The notes under the pieces were generated by a model. The model did no database searches, was not told the origin of the DNA, and saw only the letters and a list, made by a program, of their open reading frames with translations. The position numbers were made by a program, and so were the translations under genes. DNA of 64,000 bases from Sphingobacterium faecium (lineage in GTDB: Bacteria > Bacteroidota > Bacteroidia > Sphingobacteriales > Sphingobacteriaceae). This document shows, piece after piece, positions 14,762 to 22,593 of the stretch; position 1 is the stretch's first letter, and every line of letters begins with the position of its first letter. The stretch is taken from the NCBI RefSeq assembly GCF_003054045.1, contig NZ_QBKH01000006.1, positions 372,001-436,000 of the forward strand. Direction: 5' to 3'.

Positions 14762-16240
14762 ATGTATAAACCCGTTCAAGTTAATCGGAAAGATATTTAT
14801 TTTAAACCTGATACCAAGCGTGTACTTGCCCGTTTTTTTTCATTGGGAGATGAACGGTCTGTTAAAGTTATTCATCGTGTACTAAAATTGTCTGATGAAA
14901 AACAAAAGGAAGTTTTTGGACAAGTATTACGTAGTTATTCGCAAAGACATCGCAGTATAGTCAAAGTTTTTGAACGAAATTTTGAACGTATACGTCACTT
15001 ATTAGACCGATTAGATATGCCAACGGATAAAATATCCATGACAGCAAAATTATTGATCGGTTCTTACTTTACCATGGAATATTCAATTGAATCGGCAGCA
15101 CTATTTAATCCTTCTATTGTTGAACATCCTGATCAGAGTGAACTCTTCAAAGGGGAGAAAAGGGTGATTATAAGTTTTAGAGCTACTGGTGAAGGACATG
15201 TGTCATCTATTGTTTTTCGATCTGGTTATATTGATGTTGAAAACAATATTCATTTGGACGTGATGGGTACGTTATTGGATAAACCTATCAATATTAAGAA
15301 TCACCGGTATAATAAAAGTAGCTTTATTTCGAAGCTTGTCGAATTGCATCCTAATGGAGCGTTGGCTATGGAGAGGCTGATTGAGCACTTAACGGAAACT
15401 TTTACTTATGAAGAACTGAAGCGTTATGTTGAGGAGGTGAGAGCTGGGATTGAGTATTCAGCAGATAATGATGGAATATTGAAGCAGGCGATATGGTTGG
15501 CTTCATCACACTACGAGATGACATTCTCGTTGGATACCGCTATATCTGAAAGAGTTATCTTTCCTATTTCAGATACGGAAAAAAGAGGTATTGAAGATGC
15601 TCGCTTTGTGCGATTTATAACACCCAAAGGGGAAGTTATTTATTATGCTACTTACACTGCATATGATGGGTTTAGTATTTTGCCAAAATTGTTAACGACA
15701 AAGGATTTTTATCATTTTACGGTTAAGCCTATTCATGGTGAGATCGCAAACAAAGGTGCTGCTATTTTTCCTCGAAAAATCAAGGGAAAATATGCTATGC
15801 TATGTCGTATAGATGGCGAAAACAATTATATTGCTTATTCTGATTATATCAATATTTGGAATGAAGCAATTCATTTGGTACAAGAGCCTGAGAGTCCATA
15901 TGAATTTATACAGATCGGAAACTGTGGTTCCCCGATTGAAACCACAGCTGGATGGTTGATCATTACCCACGCAGTTGGTCCTATGCGCGAGTATGTGATC
16001 GGTGCTTCTTTATTGGATTTAGAGAACCCACATATTGAAATAGGACGCTTAAGTCTTCCAATTTTAACGCCCAATGATATGGAGCGGGAAGGATATGTGC
16101 CTAACGTCGTTTATTCTTGTGGCGCGATCGTTCATAATGATCAATTGATAATGCCTTACGCTATGTCTGATTATGCTTCGACTTATGCAACCATCAATCT
16201 GAACGATTTGATACAAGCTATTCTTCAACCTGAAGTTTAA
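14762..16240 (+). CDS. GH130 family beta-mannoside phosphorylase/hydrolase
   Basis: A 492-residue enzyme of glycoside hydrolase family 130, a five-bladed propeller fold acting on beta-mannosides, mostly by phosphorolysis. The catalytic-region motif Gly-Ile-Glu-Asp-Ala-Arg is at 276-281, and the Cys-Gly-Ala segment with Leu-Ile-Met-Pro-Tyr near the C-terminus is typical. An extra N-terminal helical region of roughly 100 residues makes it longer than standard members. It lacks a signal peptide, so it acts in the cytoplasm. It is convergent with a GT4 protein, overlapping it by 23 bases. GH130/GT4 neighbours suggest synthesis and recycling of an intracellular or surface mannan (inferred). Confidence 0.85.
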   Translation: MYKPVQVNRKDIYFKPDTKRVLARFFSLGDERSVKVIHRVLKLSDEKQKEVFGQVLRSYSQRHRSIVKVFERNFERIRHLLDRLDMPTDKISMTAKLLIGSYFTMEYSIESAALFNPSIVEHPDQSELFKGEKRVIISFRATGEGHVSSIVFRSGYIDVENNIHLDVMGTLLDKPINIKNHRYNKSSFISKLVELHPNGALAMERLIEHLTETFTYEELKRYVEEVRAGIEYSADNDGILKQAIWLASSHYEMTFSLDTAISERVIFPISDTEKRGIEDARFVRFITPKGEVIYYATYTAYDGFSILPKLLTTKDFYHFTVKPIHGEIANKGAAIFPRKIKGKYAMLCRIDGENNYIAYSDYINIWNEAIHLVQEPESPYEFIQIGNCGSPIETTAGWLIITHAVGPMREYVIGASLLDLENPHIEIGRLSLPILTPNDMEREGYVPNVVYSCGAIVHNDQLIMPYAMSDYASTYATINLNDLIQAILQPEV

Positions 16241-18434
16241 TATTTAATTCTTTATAAATAGTTATATAAGATATAAAATAACATAATGTACTTTCTGCTC
16301 CTTGATTCCGATTGATACCATAGGTCTCTAGCCCATCGCAACAACCTTTCGTATGATGATCGTAAAGAGGGAGCTTAAGGTCATTTTCACCTAAGAACCA
16401 TTCGAAAGAGCGAATCATTTTTTCAAAATATTCATTGTTTTTGGTGATTTCGAACACTTCTCTAAATAGGAGTACAGTGGCCGTAACATCAATAGGTTGT
16501 TGACCAAATTTACTCATGTTTTGATTTTGTTTAGCCCACTTTTGATTTCCTATGATGGATAAAAATCCGTTTTGCATAATGATATTTTCCAAAAAGTAAA
16601 AACTCGTAAATCCGATTTCTTTCAGTTTGTCATCATTTAAAAATTTGTTAGACATGAGTATAGCTAAAGGTATAATAGCATTGTCATAGGCAAGTACAGG
16701 TTCAAACCATTTCCAGTCTTCATCAGCGCTGGCTTCATATTCATGTACTAATTTGAATGCTAATTTACGAAGTAGCTCGGTGATCCGTTCGTCATTGGGT
16801 TGTTGTTTTAAATATTCGGATATACCCATCATCGTATAGGCAATTGCACGAATTGATTTTAAATTTTCAAAATGCGGTACTGCTTTAAAAAAAATGAGTG
16901 AACCTAATTGATAAAAATCATTGTACGGTGCGGTATTGAAAAGATAACCTAATGCCCAAATAGCTCGACCAAATGAGTCTTCCGATCCAGTCTCTTCTAA
17001 AAATTCATTTTGGAAATTCATGAAATTATGAAAGAGACCATCTTCTCTTTGCGCATAATAGATATAACTTAGATAAGTGGAAATTCTTTTCTTTGTTGCT
17101 TTCTCTCCAAAAGCATCATGTTGCATTAAACTTACGAGAAGTGCTCTAGCGTTATCATCTAAACAATATCCTTCTCTGTAATTTGGAGTTGCAAAGGTAG
17201 CATGTTGAATAATGCCGACATGGTTGGTCAATCGATCTAGATGATCCCATCTAAATTTTGGAAAACTTTCCAGGCGATCTATTTTTGTTTTGGTATCGGG
17301 ACTCAAAGGTGCTAAAAATAGATTTTTGAATAATTTGGTATAGGAATGCCCCAATTTATTCCAAGTCGTCTTTTCGCCGTGATGACGAGCTTTAATTCTA
17401 AGATCTTCAAGTTTTTTTGGATTGTCAAATAGATCAATCAGAATATTTTTTAATTCTTTATAATTTTTAAAATCAAATAAAATACCTCTTCCATCAGCCA
17501 ATAAATCTTTAGCATGCCAGTAAGGTGTGGATAATACTGCAGCTCCAGCTCCCACTGCGAATGAAAGTGTACCACTTGTTATTTGGGCCTCATTAATATA
17601 AGGTGTGATGTAAATATCACAGGCTGTCAGGTAAGTTGTCAATGCCTCAGTGCTAACAAAATCATTGACAAAAAGAACATGTTGCTCTAGCCCTTTTTCT
17701 TTTATGAGTTCAATGAGATATTCTCTGTATTCTTCTCCAGATTCCAATAAAACATTGGGATGTGTTTTGCCGACAATAAGATAAATGGTTTCAGGATATT
17801 CTTGCACAACTTTAGGAAGTGCTTGGATAACGGTTTCAATTCCTTTATTACGGGCTATAAAGCCAAATGTTAAGATGATTTTTTTGTGGGCTAAATGGAG
17901 CTGCTCTTTTGCAATATCTTGTTTATAATCGAAAGCGGGAACTCCATGGGGTATCAATCGAATTTTATTTTCATGCACATGATAGATTTTCTGAAGTAAA
18001 TCTATCGCATACGAACTCATCACTACAATGATAGAAGCTCTTTTGGCAATTTCTATCAAAATAGCTCTTTCGTCGATATTTGGCTTTTCTAGTATAGTAT
18101 GTAAATTCACTAATAAAGGCATGTGAAGCTGATTTATCAATGAGAGGATATAAACACCACTATTTCCTCCGAATATGCCATATTCATGTTCCAATACCAC
18201 GCAGTCGTATTTGTTTTCATTTATGAAATGAGCGGCTTGAATATAATCTAATTGCTGATGAGTATTAATTTGGAATACGACTTCTCCTGGATAGGAGTAC
18301 GGTTGATCGGAAAGTGCTATTACGTGCTGTGTGATTGTTGAATCTTGGTGGTCTATGGATTGTATTAAATCATTGGTAAAGGTTGCTATTCCACATTGTT
18401 TCGGCAAATAAGTACTAATGTAAGCTATTTTCAT
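16218..18434 (-). CDS. GT4 glycosyltransferase fused to a C-terminal helical domain
   Basis: A 738-residue two-part protein. Residues 1 to about 390 form a GT-B glycosyltransferase of family 4: N-terminal Tyr-Leu-Pro-Lys-Gln-Cys-Gly-Ile-Ala-Thr-Phe-Thr, a nucleotide-sugar region with Leu-Thr-Phe-Gly-Phe-Ile-Ala-Arg-Asn-Lys-Gly, and Gly-Thr-Leu-Ser-Phe-Ala-Val-Gly-Ala-Gly. Residues about 390-738 are helical with conserved Tyr-Cys-Leu-Asp-Asp-Asn-Ala-Arg and Asp-Ser-Phe-Gly-Arg-Ala-Ile-Trp-Ala-Leu-Gly, resembling an alpha/alpha toroid seen in glycosidase-like proteins. The fusion and the convergent GH130 gene suggest coupled synthesis and trimming of a mannose-containing glycan; the product is unknown. 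Confidence 0.85.
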   Translation of the reverse strand: MKIAYISTYLPKQCGIATFTNDLIQSIDHQDSTITQHVIALSDQPYSYPGEVVFQINTHQQLDYIQAAHFINENKYDCVVLEHEYGIFGGNSGVYILSLINQLHMPLLVNLHTILEKPNIDERAILIEIAKRASIIVVMSSYAIDLLQKIYHVHENKIRLIPHGVPAFDYKQDIAKEQLHLAHKKIILTFGFIARNKGIETVIQALPKVVQEYPETIYLIVGKTHPNVLLESGEEYREYLIELIKEKGLEQHVLFVNDFVSTEALTTYLTACDIYITPYINEAQITSGTLSFAVGAGAAVLSTPYWHAKDLLADGRGILFDFKNYKELKNILIDLFDNPKKLEDLRIKARHHGEKTTWNKLGHSYTKLFKNLFLAPLSPDTKTKIDRLESFPKFRWDHLDRLTNHVGIIQHATFATPNYREGYCLDDNARALLVSLMQHDAFGEKATKKRISTYLSYIYYAQREDGLFHNFMNFQNEFLEETGSEDSFGRAIWALGYLFNTAPYNDFYQLGSLIFFKAVPHFENLKSIRAIAYTMMGISEYLKQQPNDERITELLRKLAFKLVHEYEASADEDWKWFEPVLAYDNAIIPLAILMSNKFLNDDKLKEIGFTSFYFLENIIMQNGFLSIIGNQKWAKQNQNMSKFGQQPIDVTATVLLFREVFEITKNNEYFEKMIRSFEWFLGENDLKLPLYDHHTKGCCDGLETYGINRNQGAESTLCYFISYITIYKELNIKLQVEE

Positions 18435-18817
18435 GTTTGATTTGTAAATTTTATTGTGAAATTAAATTGTGATCTGTCTAGGATACTGTTGTTTTACTTT
18501 TTGTATGTAATGAGTTCTGTGATCAATAAGAGTGGATGCTGTAGTAATACTTGTTTTATTTTAGAACCTATCTTTAATCGTGAAATCTCGACTAGCAAAA
18601 CCATGATCTTCTTTGATTCGATTAGTAAACAATTAGATAAGAGGAAAGTTTTTAATCGGTTCAAGATACTCTTTTTAATTTGACATTAGCGAAGTCATTG
18701 TAATTCATCCAATATAATAAACGTGTTTACATCATTATTTTTATGGTAATTGAAAACAATTTGATCGATTGTGTGTTATTTATATAGTACTTAATTTAAA
18801 AAAAGGAGATTTTTATT
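18435..18817. other. Intergenic stretch upstream of CsbD
   Basis: AT-rich. A plus-strand frame from an ATG at 18510 to 18683 (57 residues, cysteine-containing) is the only candidate and has no support beyond its openness. No clear -7/-33 promoter for the CsbD gene is seen. Confidence 0.4.
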
Positions 18818-19006
18818 ATGAGCGAATTAACATGGAAAGGTCGTTGGAACGAACTAAAAGGAAAAGTTAAACAGCAGTATGCAGATCTAACAGACGATGA
18901 TTTATTGTATGCTGAAGGAAAAGAAGATGAGTTATTAGGTAAGCTTCAAAAGAAAACTGGGAAAACCAAGGAAGAAGTTGAAGATTGGTTAGACAAAATG
19001 AAATAG
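18818..19006 (+). CDS. CsbD family stress protein
   Basis: A 62-residue CsbD-like protein, highly charged. It has the family sequence Trp-Lys-Gly-Arg-Trp-Asn-Glu-Leu-Lys-Gly-Lys-Val-Lys-Gln, followed by Leu-Thr-Asp-Asp-Asp-Leu-Leu-Tyr-Ala-Glu-Gly-Lys-Glu-Asp-Glu-Leu. CsbD proteins are abundant general-stress proteins of unknown mechanism. It is preceded by a strong Shine-Dalgarno-like AAGGAGA about ten bases before the ATG, unusual for this phylum. A terminator follows, so it is monocistronic. Confidence 0.92.
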   Translation: MSELTWKGRWNELKGKVKQQYADLTDDDLLYAEGKEDELLGKLQKKTGKTKEEVEDWLDKMK

Positions 19007-19040
19007 TCAATTAAAAAAAATAGTATGTTATCATACAAAT

Positions 19041-19074
19041 TGGGCTGTATAGACGATATATGCAGCCCATTTTT
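19041..19074 (+). terminator. Terminator after csbD-like gene
   Basis: TGGGCTG (19041-19047) pairs with CAGCCCA (19063-19069), followed by a T-run. Located 35 bases past the stop. Confidence 0.8.
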
Positions 19075-19269
19075 TATGATCAATTTTATGATTGAGTAGT
19101 GATATTTTAACAATAAATTGCATGTTTAACCATTAATAATCAGATTTAATTGAGCGTGTTAAATAAATTATCTAAGAGGTTTAAAAAAAAATAGCTTAAT
19201 ATTCAATTAGTTACATTTGAGTGTTAAAATTTTCCCTCATTTGTGAAAAAAAACTTTTATCTTCGTATA

Positions 19270-19340
19270 GCCCATCCCAAAAGGGCATGTTTTTCATAGG
19301 TAGATGAAAAAGTCGAGTTTTCCTAACTCGACTTTTTTTT
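19270..19340 (+). ncRNA. Candidate small RNA with three hairpins
   Basis: Three consecutive stem-loops lie in 71 bases outside any gene: GCCC(19270-19273)/GGGC(19283-19286); TTTTTCAT(19290-19297)/ATGAAAAA(19304-19311); and AGTCGAGTT(19311-19319)/AACTCGACT(19325-19333) followed by T8. The last is a textbook intrinsic terminator, yet no gene ends nearby on the plus strand apart from CsbD, which already has its own terminator. A -7-like TATCTTCG at 19258-19265 would place the start at about 19270, the first stem. No known RNA family is recognised. Confidence 0.55.
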
Positions 19341-19490
19341 ATGATCCTCATATTTGGCTTAATATAATTTCTAAGATGGAGGAGATAATTTCTGTTGATT
19401 TTCTATATCAAGCTCATATTTTCTTGTTTGTAACAACAAATAATTGTGAAATATAATTTTTTTAAAGATGTTTTCGGTTTTTTAAAAAAG

Positions 19491-19506
19491 TTTCAACATG
19501 TTGAAA
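19491..19506. repeat. Perfect 16-base palindrome TTTCAACATGTTGAAA
   Basis: Fully self-complementary and located five bases beyond the tRNA terminator hairpin (on the tRNA-distal side). It may be a dimeric protein-binding site; the function is unknown. Confidence 0.4.
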
Positions 19507-19511
19507 ATGGA

Positions 19512-19538
19512 AAAAGCCTCACTTCTAGTGAGGCTTTT
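19512..19538 (-). terminator. Terminator of tRNA-CAU
   Basis: AAAAGCCTCAC and GTGAGGCTTTT pair around TTCTA, with a U-run on the minus strand, six bases beyond the tRNA 3' end. Confidence 0.85.
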
Positions 19539-19544
19539 AAGCAG

Positions 19545-19618
19545 TGCTCCCAACTGGGCTCGAACCAGTGACCAAAAGATTATGAGTCTTCTACTCTAAC
19601 CAACTGAGCTATAGGAGC
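19545..19618 (-). tRNA. tRNA with CAU anticodon (elongator Met, or Ile2)
   Basis: A 74-base cloverleaf: acceptor GCTCCTA/TGGGAGC with one G-T pair; D arm GCTC...GAGT; anticodon stem GAAGA/TCTTT around loop CTCATAA; T arm ACTGG/CCAGT with TTCGAGC; discriminator A. The 3' CCA is not encoded. Pair G1-C72 excludes initiator tRNA, which has a mismatch there. Elongator Met and lysidine-modified Ile2 tRNAs share this anticodon and loop and cannot be separated by eye. Confidence 0.95.
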
Positions 19619-19704
19619 GGTTAAATTTTATGTCAAAATATAACGTTTTGTGCGTTTTGACGATGCAAATATTGATATTTGTATTGATATTTCAAAATAA
19701 AAAG

Positions 19705-20343
19705 ATGAAAAAAATTAAAAATATTATCCTGGATTATGGTGATGTGATCTTTATGATCGATTTTTTGAAGATGGAAGCTGCCTTTAGTGAGTTGGGTATC
19801 AAAAATGTACGTGATTATTATGGACATCGGGCACAAACAAAACTTTTTGATGAGTTTGAACAAGGGCAAATTTCATCTCAGGACTTTAGAGAAGGTATTC
19901 GCAATATTTCTGGTATTTTTTCATTAAAAGATGATCAAATCGACAGCGCTTGGAACGCCATGTTGTTGGGTATACCTGAAGGAAATCATGATTTATTGTT
20001 AGCATTGAAAAATAAATATCGACTATTTTTACTGAGTAATAATAATGAGATTCATTATAATTGGATCATGAAATATTTGAAAAGTAAGTTTAATTTGGAT
20101 GGTAATGCCTCGTTTTTTGAAAAAGATTATTATTCACACCTGATGGGTATGCGGAAACCAAATGCCAATATTTTTGAATATGTACTATCCCAAAATGGAT
20201 TAAAGCCCGATGAGACGGTGTTTATTGATGATAGTCCACAACATTTGAAAACCGCGGAAGGACTGGGTCTACAAACTTATTTGTTAACAAAACCTGATAC
20301 TTTACAAGCATTACTTGGTAGAGAGGGATTTTTAGAAAAATAG
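19705..20343 (+). CDS. HAD family phosphatase (YihX-like)
   Basis: A 212-residue haloacid dehalogenase hydrolase starting at the ATG at 19705. Motif I is Leu-Asp-Tyr-Gly-Asp-Val-Ile with nucleophile Asp10; as in the YihX subgroup the usual second Asp is a Gly. Leu-Leu-Ser-Asn-Asn-Asn-Glu is motif II, Lys-Pro-Asn-Ala-Asn motif III, and Val-Phe-Ile-Asp-Asp-Ser motif IV. YihX-type enzymes dephosphorylate sugar phosphates; the substrate here is unknown. Upstream in-frame codons run back to the tRNA 5' flank and are unlikely to be translated. Confidence 0.88.
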   Translation: MKKIKNIILDYGDVIFMIDFLKMEAAFSELGIKNVRDYYGHRAQTKLFDEFEQGQISSQDFREGIRNISGIFSLKDDQIDSAWNAMLLGIPEGNHDLLLALKNKYRLFLLSNNNEIHYNWIMKYLKSKFNLDGNASFFEKDYYSHLMGMRKPNANIFEYVLSQNGLKPDETVFIDDSPQHLKTAEGLGLQTYLLTKPDTLQALLGREGFLEK

Positions 20344-20354
20344 TAAAATATATT

Positions 20355-20385
20355 TTTGAAGTTACCGATCATAATTGTACCTTTG
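20355..20385 (+). promoter_or_regulatory. Promoter of the rpsU operon
   Basis: TTTG at 20355-20358, a 19-base spacer and TACCTTTG at 20378-20385 match the Bacteroidota consensus exactly. The start would be about 20392, giving a 40-base leader that contains the Shine-Dalgarno sequence. Confidence 0.75.
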
Positions 20386-20411
20386 CAACACTTTAAAATT
20401 AAAAGGCTACG

Positions 20412-20420
20412 AAAGGAGGT
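20412..20420 (+). promoter_or_regulatory. Perfect Shine-Dalgarno AAAGGAGGT before rpsU
   Basis: Full complement to the 16S 3' end, 11 bases before the rpsU ATG. Such sites are rare in Bacteroidota, where the ribosome largely ignores them. Published work in Flavobacterium johnsoniae links bS21 to occlusion of the anti-Shine-Dalgarno and to autoregulation of rpsU, which this site would allow. Confidence 0.85.
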
Positions 20421-20431
20421 ATATACAGAGC

Positions 20432-20626
20432 ATGATTATCGTAAATGTAAAAGAAGGAGAATCTTTAGATAGAGCATTAAAACGTTTTAAAAAGAAATTC
20501 GAGAAAACTGGAGTTTTAAGAGAACTACGTTCACGCCAAGCTTACGAGAAGAGATCTGTAACTCGTCGTATTCAAGTTAAGAAAGCGATTTACAAACAAG
20601 GATTAAACCAAGAGGTTTCAATCTAA
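20432..20626 (+). CDS. rpsU: 30S ribosomal protein bS21
   Basis: A 64-residue basic protein beginning Met-Ile-Ile-Val-Asn-Val-Lys-Glu-Gly-Glu-Ser-Leu-Asp-Arg-Ala-Leu-Lys-Arg-Phe and continuing with Arg-Ser-Arg-Gln-Ala-Tyr-Glu-Lys-Arg, standard for bS21. The ATG at 20432 is chosen because of the Shine-Dalgarno 11 bases upstream; the frame is open further back but the extra residues are not family-like. It is the first gene of the conserved rpsU-xer-hpf block, with an intrinsic terminator before the recombinase that probably gives higher expression of rpsU. Confidence 0.97.
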   Translation: MIIVNVKEGESLDRALKRFKKKFEKTGVLRELRSRQAYEKRSVTRRIQVKKAIYKQGLNQEVSI

Positions 20627-20643
20627 GGTTTCTTAGAAGATAT

Positions 20644-20677
20644 AAAAAAAGGGAAAAGTTTACTTTTCCCTTTTTTT
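20644..20677 (+). terminator. Terminator between rpsU and xer gene
   Basis: A7GGGAAAAG pairs with CTTTTCCCT7 around a TTTA loop, 17 bases after the rpsU stop. It overlaps a possible upstream extension of the recombinase, supporting the later start. Confidence 0.85.
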
Positions 20678-20719
20678 ATGCGCTTTATTTTGCTAATTTG
20701 GTTACAAATAGAAAGGCGT

Positions 20720-21598
20720 ATGTATTTGAAGGAGTTTGAACGATATTTGCAATTTGAAAGACGGTATTCAAAGCATACCTTAATTGCTTATGTTCATGAA
20801 GTAAATTTATTCTTAACCTTTCTTGAACATGAACATTTGGCATTTGATCAGGTAAACCATCGGGATATGCGCCATTATTTTGCACTGATGGCAGAAGCTA
20901 AGAAATCGGCTAGTACAGTCAATCGTAGTATTTCTTCCTTGCGCACCTACTATAAATTTTTACAGCGAGAGGGGATCGTGAAAGGCAGTCCTATACAGAT
21001 AAAAGCTTTGAAAACACCTAAAAAACTTCCTGTAGTTGTTGAGAAAGATAAATTATTGCAATTATTGGATCATATGGAAGTGAATGTGCATGATTTTGAA
21101 ACTAGGAGAGATAAATTGGTCGTGGAACTGCTTTTTGGTACGGGTATTCGACTTGCTGAACTATTACAAATTCAAGACCGAGATATTGACTATTATAATA
21201 AAAATATGCTTATATTCGGTAAAAGGAATAAAGAAAGGTTAGTCCCGATCAATGAAACGTTAATAAAAGAATTACAACTTTATTTACAAGCTAAAAGTTT
21301 GTATATTGAAAATAATAAATCGAGTTTCTTAATCGTTACTAAAGAAGGAAAACCAGCCTACGAGAAATTGATTTATAGAATTGTGCATAAATATCTGTCG
21401 ATGGTTTCTTCACAAAAGAAGAGAAGTCCGCATATATTAAGGCATACTTTCGCAACTGCATTGTTGGACAATGGGGCTGATCTGAATGCAATAAAAGAGC
21501 TCCTCGGACATGCAGGACTTGCAGCGACGCAAGTGTATACGCATAATTCGGTGGAGCGGTTAAAGTCTATTTATAAACAAGCTCATCCAAAAGCTTAA
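20720..21598 (+). CDS. Tyrosine recombinase, XerC/XerD type
   Basis: A 292-residue tyrosine recombinase. The N-terminal SAM-like core-binding domain occupies about 1-90, the catalytic domain about 105-290. All catalytic residues are present: Arg144 (Gly-Thr-Gly-Ile-Arg), Lys168 or nearby, His238-x-x-Arg241, His264 (Leu-Leu-Gly-His) and Tyr273. It probably acts in chromosome-dimer resolution; XerC or XerD cannot be told apart here. Its position between rpsU and hpf is typical of Bacteroidota and argues for a housekeeping recombinase rather than a mobile-element integrase. Confidence 0.92.
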   Translation: MYLKEFERYLQFERRYSKHTLIAYVHEVNLFLTFLEHEHLAFDQVNHRDMRHYFALMAEAKKSASTVNRSISSLRTYYKFLQREGIVKGSPIQIKALKTPKKLPVVVEKDKLLQLLDHMEVNVHDFETRRDKLVVELLFGTGIRLAELLQIQDRDIDYYNKNMLIFGKRNKERLVPINETLIKELQLYLQAKSLYIENNKSSFLIVTKEGKPAYEKLIYRIVHKYLSMVSSQKKRSPHILRHTFATALLDNGADLNAIKELLGHAGLAATQVYTHNSVERLKSIYKQAHPKA

Positions 21599-21612
21599 AA
21601 AAAGGAGGAAAA

Positions 21613-21957
21613 ATGAACATTACTGTGCAATCAATTAAATTTAATGCTGATCAAAAGCTAATTGAGTTTATCCAAAGAAAAACAGGAAAATTGAATCAGT
21701 TTTTAGACTCAATCATTGGTGGAGAATGTTATTTGCGTTTAGAAAATGTAGATGATGAAGCTAATAAGGTATCGGAAATTAAAATAAATATACCAGGAAG
21801 TCAGCTTTTTGCGAAGGGACAAGCTAAAAGTTTTGAAGAAGCAACTGATATTGCAGTAGAATCCTTGAGAAGACAAATTAATAAACATAAAACCAAAACG
21901 AAGACACAGGCAAGTAATCATAAAGAAATTTTGACTACTGAAGAAGAAGAGTATTAA
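21613..21957 (+). CDS. hpf: Ribosome hibernation promoting factor (HPF/RaiA family)
   Basis: A 114-residue short-form HPF/YfiA protein that binds the 30S decoding region in stationary phase. It has the N-terminal Met-Asn-Ile-Thr-Val-Gln-Ser-Ile-Lys-Phe, a Phe-Ile-Gln-Arg-Lys helix, and the second helix Ala-Thr-Asp-Ile-Ala-Val-Glu-Ser-Leu-Arg-Arg-Gln. A Shine-Dalgarno AGGAGG lies just before the ATG. It starts 14 bases after the xer stop, so the two are co-transcribed, and a terminator follows. The C-terminal tail is short, with no long-form dimerisation domain. Confidence 0.93.
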   Translation: MNITVQSIKFNADQKLIEFIQRKTGKLNQFLDSIIGGECYLRLENVDDEANKVSEIKINIPGSQLFAKGQAKSFEEATDIAVESLRRQINKHKTKTKTQASNHKEILTTEEEEY

Positions 21958-21977
21958 TAAATTTATACATTCATGAA

Positions 21978-22010
21978 AAAGGACTAATCGATGAGGTTAG
22001 TCCTTTTTTT
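21978..22010 (+). terminator. Terminator after hpf
   Basis: AAAGGACTAA pairs with TTAGTCCTTT around a nine-base loop, followed by T7. Confidence 0.85.
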
Positions 22011-22093
22011 AGTTAAATACCTTTTAAATTTTAATATGATCCTTCAAAAAGTAATTGCTATTTATAATTGTTAAAAATAAATTCATCAGTTAC

Positions 22094-22124
22094 TTGGATT
22101 GATTATAAATAATGTCTAATTTCG
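22094..22124 (+). promoter_or_regulatory. Probable promoter of the 22148 gene
   Basis: TTG at 22094-22096, a 20-base spacer and TAATTTCG at 22117-22124, one mismatch from TAnnTTTG. The leader would be about 17 bases. Confidence 0.45.
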
Positions 22125-22147
22125 TCTTGTCATAAATAAATAAGAAA

Positions 22148-22522
22148 ATGATCAATACAATCTGTCCATTAGCAAGTGTAGAGGAGGTTTTTAAAACTGG
22201 AACTGGAGCGATCTATCAGTGTAGTCGTAAAAATTGTTATTGGATGGAGTTTGCGGGCTCAACGACTTCATTTTCTGTTTCTGATTTTTTAAAATTTAAG
22301 AAATATATTGATCAAATTAATATTGAAAAAATGTTAATTGATACAGCGAGATCTTCAGATTTTACTTTAGTCATGCCCTATCGTACAGAACGATGTTTCC
22401 TTCTTTCTGTTCAAGATATTCTAAACCTAAGAGAATTGTTGGATGGCGCTAAATTTATGATAGAATTAAATAGTGTCATTAAAGCCTGTTTACGGAGTTC
22501 TCTAGTCGCCGTTTCGGTATAA
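22148..22522 (+). CDS. Hypothetical protein, possibly DUF6686 family
   Basis: A 124-residue soluble protein with Tyr-Gln-Cys-Ser-Arg-Lys-Asn-Cys-Tyr-Trp near residue 23-32, then a beta strand with Thr-Thr-Ser-Phe-Ser-Val-Ser-Asp-Phe-Leu-Lys-Phe and a helix Val-Gln-Asp-Ile-Leu-Asn-Leu-Arg-Glu-Leu-Leu. The Cys-x(4)-Cys pair could bind a metal or be structural. The layout resembles DUF6686 proteins of Bacteroidota as I remember them, but the assignment is weak. It is monocistronic and next to ferritin. Confidence 0.6.
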   Translation: MINTICPLASVEEVFKTGTGAIYQCSRKNCYWMEFAGSTTSFSVSDFLKFKKYIDQINIEKMLIDTARSSDFTLVMPYRTERCFLLSVQDILNLRELLDGAKFMIELNSVIKACLRSSLVAVSV

Positions 22523-22593
22523 TCATCTTAATTATAATTATACTGATTCTAAACAGATTATCTTTTCTGCCCCTAATTTAGACTTAATTTGTA

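Noticed and set aside
18510..18683. 57-residue frame before csbD
   Set aside because: Open with an ATG but no promoter, no known relatives and unconvincing composition; left undecided.
19630..19704. N-terminal extension of the HAD phosphatase
   Set aside because: Hydrophobic extra residues begin at the tRNA 5' flank; the ATG at 19705 places motif I at the usual distance from the start.
20678..20719. N-terminal extension of the Xer recombinase
   Set aside because: It begins inside the rpsU terminator hairpin; the ATG at 20720 gives the usual N-terminus.
20720..21598. Integrase of a mobile element
   Set aside because: The Xer gene sits in the conserved rpsU-hpf housekeeping context, with no attachment repeats or cargo genes around it.
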